From positions 1 to 21,037 of the forward strand of contig JBBQBQ010000034.1 in assembly GCA_038317685.1 (NCBI GenBank): a stretch of DNA of 21,037 nt, written 5' to 3'. Of this stretch, positions 17,800 through 21,037 are shown piece by piece (position 1 is the stretch's first letter; the number at the start of each line of letters is the position of its first letter). The notes below the pieces were generated by a model. It saw nothing but the letters and a program-made list of their open reading frames with translations. It ran no database searches and had not been told where the DNA came from. The position numbers and the translations under genes were made by a program. The DNA is from JBBQBQ01 sp038317685 (GTDB taxonomy: Bacteria; Desulfobacterota; Desulfuromonadia; Desulfuromonadales; DDH964).

Positions 17800-18690
17800 A
17801 TGACACCCATCGTGATGCAAACCAATTTCGCCGACCTGAAATTGGTGACTCGCGGCAAGGTTCGGGATATCTACGATCTGGGCGAGCACCTGCTGATCGT
17901 CACCAGCGACCGCATCAGTGCCTTTGATGTGATCATGGATCAGGGGATTCCCAACAAAGGGAAGGTCCTGACGATGATTTCACGCTTCTGGTTCGAGAAG
18001 ATGGCGGACATCATCCCCAATCATATCGTCGCCATCGAGGTCGCCGACCTGCCGGCGGTGGCCCGCAAGTATGCCGACCAGCTTGAAGGGCGCTGCATGC
18101 TCGTCAAGAAAGCCAAACCGCTGCCGGTGGAGTGTATCGTGCGCGGCTACGTCTCCGGTTCGGGTTGGAAGGACTACCAGAAGACCGGGGGAATTTGCGG
18201 CATTGCGCTTCCGGCCGGGCTGCTGGAGAGTGACCGGCTGCCGCAGCCGATCTTCACTCCCTCGACCAAAGCCGAACTCGGCACCCACGACGAGAACATC
18301 ACCTTTGCCGAAACGGAGCAGCTCTGCGGCGCCGATCTGGCGGCTCAAGCCCGCGACGCGACCATCGCCATCTACCTGCGGGCTCGCGATCTGGCCGATG
18401 CCAAAGGGATCATCATCGCCGATACCAAGTTTGAGTTCGGTCTCTACCAGGACCGGCTGATCTGGATCGACGAAGCCATGACCCCTGACTCCTCACGTTT
18501 CTGGCCCAAAGACCAATACCGCCCCGGCGGCCCCCAAGCCTCCTTCGACAAGCAGTTTTTGCGGGATTACCTGGAAACCCTCGATTGGGGGAAACAGGCG
18601 CCGCCGCCGCCGCTGCCAGCCGAAATTGTTCGCAAGACCGGGGAAAAGTACATGGAAGCTCTGACCCGGCTGACCGGCATCACCCTTTAA
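17800..18690 (+). CDS. purC: Phosphoribosylaminoimidazole-succinocarboxamide synthase (SAICAR synthetase)
   Basis: PurC joins CAIR and aspartate using ATP in de novo purine synthesis, in the cytoplasm. The 296-residue protein shows RGKVRDIYDLG, TSDRISAFDVIM, CIVRGYVSGSGWKDY, STKAELGTHDENI and ADTKFEFGL, all core motifs. It is the longer (about 300 residue) form of the family. The ATG at 17800 is chosen because GGAGGG (17783-17788) is 11 nt before it and it begins MTPIVMQTNF like its relatives; an ATG at 17791 is too close to that site, although it would overlap the ppiD stop. Either start changes only three residues. A terminator follows directly. Confidence 0.95.
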   Translation: MTPIVMQTNFADLKLVTRGKVRDIYDLGEHLLIVTSDRISAFDVIMDQGIPNKGKVLTMISRFWFEKMADIIPNHIVAIEVADLPAVARKYADQLEGRCMLVKKAKPLPVECIVRGYVSGSGWKDYQKTGGICGIALPAGLLESDRLPQPIFTPSTKAELGTHDENITFAETEQLCGADLAAQARDATIAIYLRARDLADAKGIIIADTKFEFGLYQDRLIWIDEAMTPDSSRFWPKDQYRPGGPQASFDKQFLRDYLETLDWGKQAPPPPLPAEIVRKTGEKYMEALTRLTGITL

Positions 18691-18692
18691 CA

Positions 18693-18719
18693 CCGCCACC
18701 CCCGGGCGGGACGTTTTTT
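18693..18719 (+). terminator. Rho-independent terminator after purC
   Basis: CCGCC (18693-18697) pairs with GGCGG (18705-18709) and is followed closely by TTTTTT (18714-18719), three bases after the purC stop. Confidence 0.7.
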
Positions 18720-18731
18720 CCAAAATACCTG

Positions 18732-18761
18732 TTGACAGCGGAGCCAGGCCTTTGTTATAAA
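18732..18761 (+). promoter_or_regulatory. Near-consensus sigma70 promoter of tRNA-Ala
   Basis: TTGACA (18732-18737), a perfect -35, is followed after 18 nt by TATAAA (18756-18761), about 16 nt before the mature tRNA. A 7-bp inverted repeat, GGAGCCA (18740-18746) and TGGCTCC (18763-18769), brackets the -10. Confidence 0.8.
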
Positions 18762-18777
18762 GTGGCTCCGTTACCAC

Positions 18778-18853
18778 GGGGCTATAGCTCAGCTGGGAGA
18801 GCGCTTGAATGGCATTCAAGAGGCCGGCGGTTCGATCCCGCCTAGCTCCACCA
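18778..18853 (+). tRNA. tRNA-Ala (anticodon GGC)
   Basis: The 76 bases fold as a cloverleaf. The acceptor GGGGCTA pairs with TAGCTCC (one G-T); the D-arm is AGCTCAGCTGGGAGAGC. The anticodon stem CTTGA/TCAAG holds the loop ATGGCAT with anticodon GGC, reading GCC. The T-arm contains GGTTCGATCC, and A plus an encoded CCA ends the gene. It has its own promoter and terminator. Confidence 0.97.
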
Positions 18854-18860
18854 AGAATCC

Positions 18861-18892
18861 AGAGGGGTCAGCGATGAGCTGACCCCTCTTTA
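18861..18892 (+). terminator. Terminator of tRNA-Ala
   Basis: A perfect 12-bp stem, AGAGGGGTCAGC (18861-18872) and GCTGACCCCTCT (18878-18889), with loop GATGA and only a short T run after it, starts 8 nt beyond the tRNA. Confidence 0.7.
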
Positions 18893-18947
18893 GTTGAGTC
18901 CGGAAAATCGATATTTTCCACCCAACTCTTTCCGAAAGGCCGAATCG

Positions 18948-19124
18948 ATGGCGAAAAAACCCAACTATAATTTCGAGAAACGCCAAAAGGAATTGGCCAA
19001 GAAAAAAAAGAAGGAAGAAAAACTTCTGGCCAAAAAAGAACGCAAGGGCCCGGAGACGGGCGAACCTGAAGGAGACGAAACCGAGGGTGAGGACGCCGAA
19101 GGGGCTGAGCCGGAGAGCGAATAA
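18948..19124 (+). CDS. Small lysine-rich/acidic-tailed protein, conserved type, function unknown
   Basis: This 58-residue product begins MAKKPNYNFEKRQKEL and continues with a lysine-packed helix (a run of five Lys) to about residue 34, then switches to a Gly/Glu/Asp tail. The opening resembles small uncharacterised proteins I recall from Geobacter-like and other proteobacteria. The strongly split charge suggests an RNA- or DNA-contacting helix with an acidic tail, but that is a guess. The ATG at 18948 with GAAAGG about 8 nt before it is preferred over a TTG at 18894. A 7-bp inverted repeat (GGAAAAT 18902-18908, ATTTTCC 18913-18919) lies in its leader. Confidence 0.75.
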   Translation: MAKKPNYNFEKRQKELAKKKKKEEKLLAKKERKGPETGEPEGDETEGEDAEGAEPESE

Positions 19125-19172
19125 GCTCCGGACATCCGCTGCGGATAACGGACATCATCCGCCATCATCAGT

Positions 19173-19208
19173 ACAGGGCCGGTCACTTGACCGGCCCTGT
19201 TGCGTTTT
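19173..19208 (+). terminator. Terminator after the small lysine-rich protein gene
   Basis: A perfect 13-bp stem, ACAGGGCCGGTCA (19173-19185) and TGACCGGCCCTGT (19188-19200), with a two-base loop is followed by TGCGTTTT. Confidence 0.75.
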
Positions 19209-19209
19209 C

Positions 19210-19619
19210 ATGCCGGGAGCGGGCGCCGGCGGGAGCGGCCCTCCCCGGCACCTGGTAGCTATCACCGTCGTTTCATGGGAGAGCTTTGCGCCGAACTGCC
19301 AGGCCGGTGTCGTCTCGGAACTTGATCCGGTGTCAGCCGATTGCATGGCTTGTCATAATGGCTCGGAAGGCTTTTCCATCCGGTACTGCCTCCTGTCGCA
19401 AAAGGGCCAGGGCTGCGGCGGCCATATTGTCAGCGCGGACTATGCCCAACTGGCCGCCATAGACCTGAAATTGCGTCCCCCCAATGATCTTCCCCCGGAT
19501 ATCGTTTTCCACGAAGGGAAAATCACTTGCGTCACCTGCCACGGCTATGACCCCCACAATGTTTATTTTGCCATCGACAACGTCCATGCGCCCTCTGTCG
19601 AACCTGCCATCCCCAATGA
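19210..19619 (+). pseudogene. Frameshifted multiheme c-type cytochrome remnant
   Basis: The open frame shows two heme-binding motifs, CMACH (near 19344) and CVTCH (near 19531), with YCLLSQKGQGCGGHIVSADY between them, the layout of small periplasmic cytochromes of metal-reducing deltaproteobacteria. After CVTCHGYDPHN the expected ending is missing in this frame but present in the next one: ALCRTCHPQ and a stop at 19617-19619, with a third heme site CRTCH at 19596-19610. A one-base loss (or two-base gain) near 19581-19590 explains this. The N-terminus also lacks a proper signal peptide and ribosome site: the only ATG (19210) overlaps the end of the upstream terminator region. Without the shift the frame reads on through the terminator to 19734. 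It is probably inactive; a sequencing error could explain the shift but not the poor start. Confidence 0.65.
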
Positions 19620-19675
19620 CCCCCGCGCCGTCGGGCAGGGGACACCTGCCCGGGCAGTCCCGCCGGATTCGTCCC

Positions 19676-19713
19676 AAAAAAAGAGCCGCCCGTTGCCGGG
19701 CGGCTCTTTTTTT
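19676..19713. terminator. Bidirectional terminator between convergent genes
   Basis: A perfect 10-bp stem, GAGCCGCCCG (19683-19692) and CGGGCGGCTC (19697-19706), with loop TTGC is flanked by seven A on the left and seven T on the right, so it works in both directions. It lies 18 nt beyond the stop of the Ig-repeat gene. Confidence 0.9.
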
Positions 19714-19730
19714 CAGGCTGCTAGCGCAGC

Positions 19731-21037
19731 TTAATCATCGTAGCGACGGCTGTCGTGGCCACCATGATCCCCCCGGGTGACCGGGCGGTAGATCACGTTG
19801 CGGGTGACGCTGCTGCTGTTGCCGGCGTCGTCACGGGCGGTGACGGTAATCGTGTAGAGCTGGGCCTTGGTGAAGGTCAACTTCTGCGCGAATTTCCCGT
19901 CGTCCTCGACCTTGGTACGGTAGGTATGACCGTTCATGGTGATGCGGACGGTGACGTCCTCATTGGCGTCGACCACCTGCCCTTTGAGTTCAAGGGTCGA
20001 CTTGCTGGTGGTGATGTCCTGGCTGGGGGAGGTAATCGCCAGGGAGAGATCGCCGCCCTCCAGGGTGACGGTCCGTTTGCCGGTGCTGACGTTGCCGGCC
20101 AGGTCGGTCGCGGCCACAGTGATGGTGTTGACCCCCGTTTTCAGATAAACGGTGGCGCTGTAGGTATTGTTGATGATCGCAGCCGGCTGTATGGGGCCGC
20201 CGTTGACGGTGACGGTGACTGTGGAGGTTTCGCTGATTCCGCCGGTGATCGTCAGGTACGACTGGGTCGTAGTGCTGTTGTCGGCCGGGGCCGTCATGGT
20301 GAGGACCGGCGCGTTCGGATCGAAGGTAATGGTCCGGGTATCGACCTCCTGGGTGCCGGCGGTGTCGGTGGCCACGATGGTAATGGCATTGGCGCCGACC
20401 TGAAGGGTGACGGCGGTACTGAAGGAACCATCGGCAGCAACGGCAACCGGATCACCGTTGACCGTAACCGACTGGATGCCGGCGGCGTCGCTGGCAGTGC
20501 CGTTGACGTTGAGGGTCACCTTGTTGGTGTAGGAACCGTCGGCCAGCGTGGAGACGGTCAGGATGAGATCGGCCGGGGCCAGGGTGATCGTCACGTTGGC
20601 GGTCTTGGCCGCGGAGACGTTCCCCGCCGCGTCCCTGGCCCAGGCGTAGAAGACGATGTTGCCTGCGGCCGGGGCGGTGGCGCTCGCCGGAACCGAAGCG
20701 CTCCAACCAGCGGCGGCGGCGGCCGGGGTGGCGGCGCTGGTGGTGATCAGATAACCGCTGACGGCCACGTTGTCAGTGGCGGAGAGGGCGTTGACCGAAA
20801 CCGTCAGGCTGGTCCCCGCGGTCGGCATGGTGAAGGTCCCGACTACCGGCGCGGCGGTGTCGGGGAGGGTGATCGTCACGTTGGCGGTCTTGGCCGCGGA
20901 GACGTTCCCCGCTGCGTCCTTGGCCCAGGCGTAGAAGACGATGTTGCCTGCGGCCGGGGCGGTGGCGCTCGCCGGAACCGAAGCGCTCCAACCAGCGGCG
21001 GCGGCGGCCGGGGTGGCGGCGCTGGTGGTGATCAGAT
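19731..21037 (-). CDS. Secreted Ig-like/cadherin-like repeat protein, C-terminal part (5' end outside window)
   Basis: The frame is open from the stop at 19731 to the right edge, at least 435 residues, with no real start inside; the Met at 20879 is internal to a repeat. Reading N to C: the end of one 95-residue domain (LITTSAATPAAAAAGW to NVTITL), a full near-identical copy, then three diverged beta-sandwich domains ending in motifs such as ATDLAGNVSTGKRTV and ARDDAGNSSSVTRNV, and a short HGGHDSRRYDD tail. Such Ig-like domains build extracellular or surface proteins in Geobacter relatives, often in adhesion or fused to cytochromes or enzymes. No enzymatic domain, membrane segment or sorting signal is seen in this part. 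Confidence 0.88.
   Translation of the reverse strand, partial: LITTSAATPAAAAAGWSASVPASATAPAAGNIVFYAWAKDAAGNVSAAKTANVTITLPDTAAPVVGTFTMPTAGTSLTVSVNALSATDNVAVSGYLITTSAATPAAAAAGWSASVPASATAPAAGNIVFYAWARDAAGNVSAAKTANVTITLAPADLILTVSTLADGSYTNKVTLNVNGTASDAAGIQSVTVNGDPVAVAADGSFSTAVTLQVGANAITIVATDTAGTQEVDTRTITFDPNAPVLTMTAPADNSTTTQSYLTITGGISETSTVTVTVNGGPIQPAAIINNTYSATVYLKTGVNTITVAATDLAGNVSTGKRTVTLEGGDLSLAITSPSQDITTSKSTLELKGQVVDANEDVTVRITMNGHTYRTKVEDDGKFAQKLTFTKAQLYTITVTARDDAGNSSSVTRNVIYRPVTRGDHGGHDSRRYDD
20581..20752. repeat. Near-identical tandem repeat, copy A
   Basis: These 172 bases recur at 20866-21037 with two mismatches that I count. The start-to-start distance is 285 bp, exactly 95 codons, so the repeat keeps frame in the Ig-like protein. 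Confidence 0.93.
20866..21037. repeat. Near-identical tandem repeat, copy B (cut by window edge)
   Basis: This matches copy A over its full 172 bases up to the window edge; the repeat unit probably continues beyond. Two differences, both C/T, are at the positions matching the CCCCGC(C/T)GCGTCC(C/T)TGG stretch; one gives Lys in place of Arg region-wise unchanged motifs otherwise. Confidence 0.9.

Noticed and set aside
16142..17806. A 554-codon minus-strand frame antisense to ppiD
   Set aside because: PpiD has a clear membrane anchor, parvulin domain and ribosome site; the antisense frame is a codon-bias shadow.
18778..18853. tRNA-Ala as an attachment site of an integrated element
   Set aside because: No integrase gene and no repeated tRNA 3' end was seen in the window, and the genes around it look chromosomal.

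Overview
This is a GC-rich chromosomal segment (roughly 60-65% outside a few islands). It probably comes from a Desulfuromonadales/Geobacter-type deltaproteobacterium. That placement is inferred from the content: a secreted Ig-like repeat protein of the type common in Geobacter relatives, a CxxCH heme cytochrome remnant, a short lysine-rich protein beginning MAKKPNYNFEKRQKEL, a radical-SAM AmrS enzyme, and a PurC most like the Geobacter form as I remember it. No rRNA or universal marker is present to prove it.

Region 1 (1-8053, mostly minus strand) is a defence locus. After the 5' end of an outward-facing lipoprotein gene (1-66) comes a four-gene minus-strand operon, read mod -> AAA ATPase -> TOPRIM-like (DUF4276-type) protein -> res. 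The outer genes are the methyltransferase and the helicase/nuclease of a Type III restriction-modification system. The inner pair resembles the ATPase+TOPRIM logic of OLD/Gabija/PARIS-type abortive defence. The junctions are tight (3-nt gap, 4-nt overlap, 1-nt overlap), so the four genes are probably translated as one unit. The inner pair is lower in GC than mod and res. Inside mod are an AT-rich target-recognition block (about 37% GC by hand count) and two sites where REP-like hairpin repeats sit in frame in the coding sequence.

Region 2 (8145-10133, minus) holds amrS, a short membrane-anchored protein and a TFIIB-type zinc-ribbon protein, closed by a strong terminator at 8145-8174.

Region 3 (10202-15656, minus) is the complete cell-shape operon mreB-mreC-mreD-mrdA(PBP2)-rodA. 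MreB filaments, MreC/MreD, the transpeptidase PBP2 and the glycosyltransferase RodA form the elongasome that builds the lateral wall.

Region 4 (15657-18853, plus) starts at a divergent promoter region where sigma70-like elements face both ways. ppiD (periplasmic chaperone/parvulin) and purC (purine synthesis) follow as a pair ending in a terminator. A tRNA-Ala(GGC) with its own near-consensus promoter and terminator comes next.

Region 5 (18948-21037) holds a small lysine-rich/acidic protein gene, a frameshifted multiheme cytochrome remnant, a bidirectional terminator, and the 3' part of a large Ig-like repeat protein gene on the minus strand. Its 285-bp near-identical tandem repeats run off the right edge.

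The most interesting element is the ATPase/TOPRIM pair nested between the two halves of a Type III restriction-modification system.
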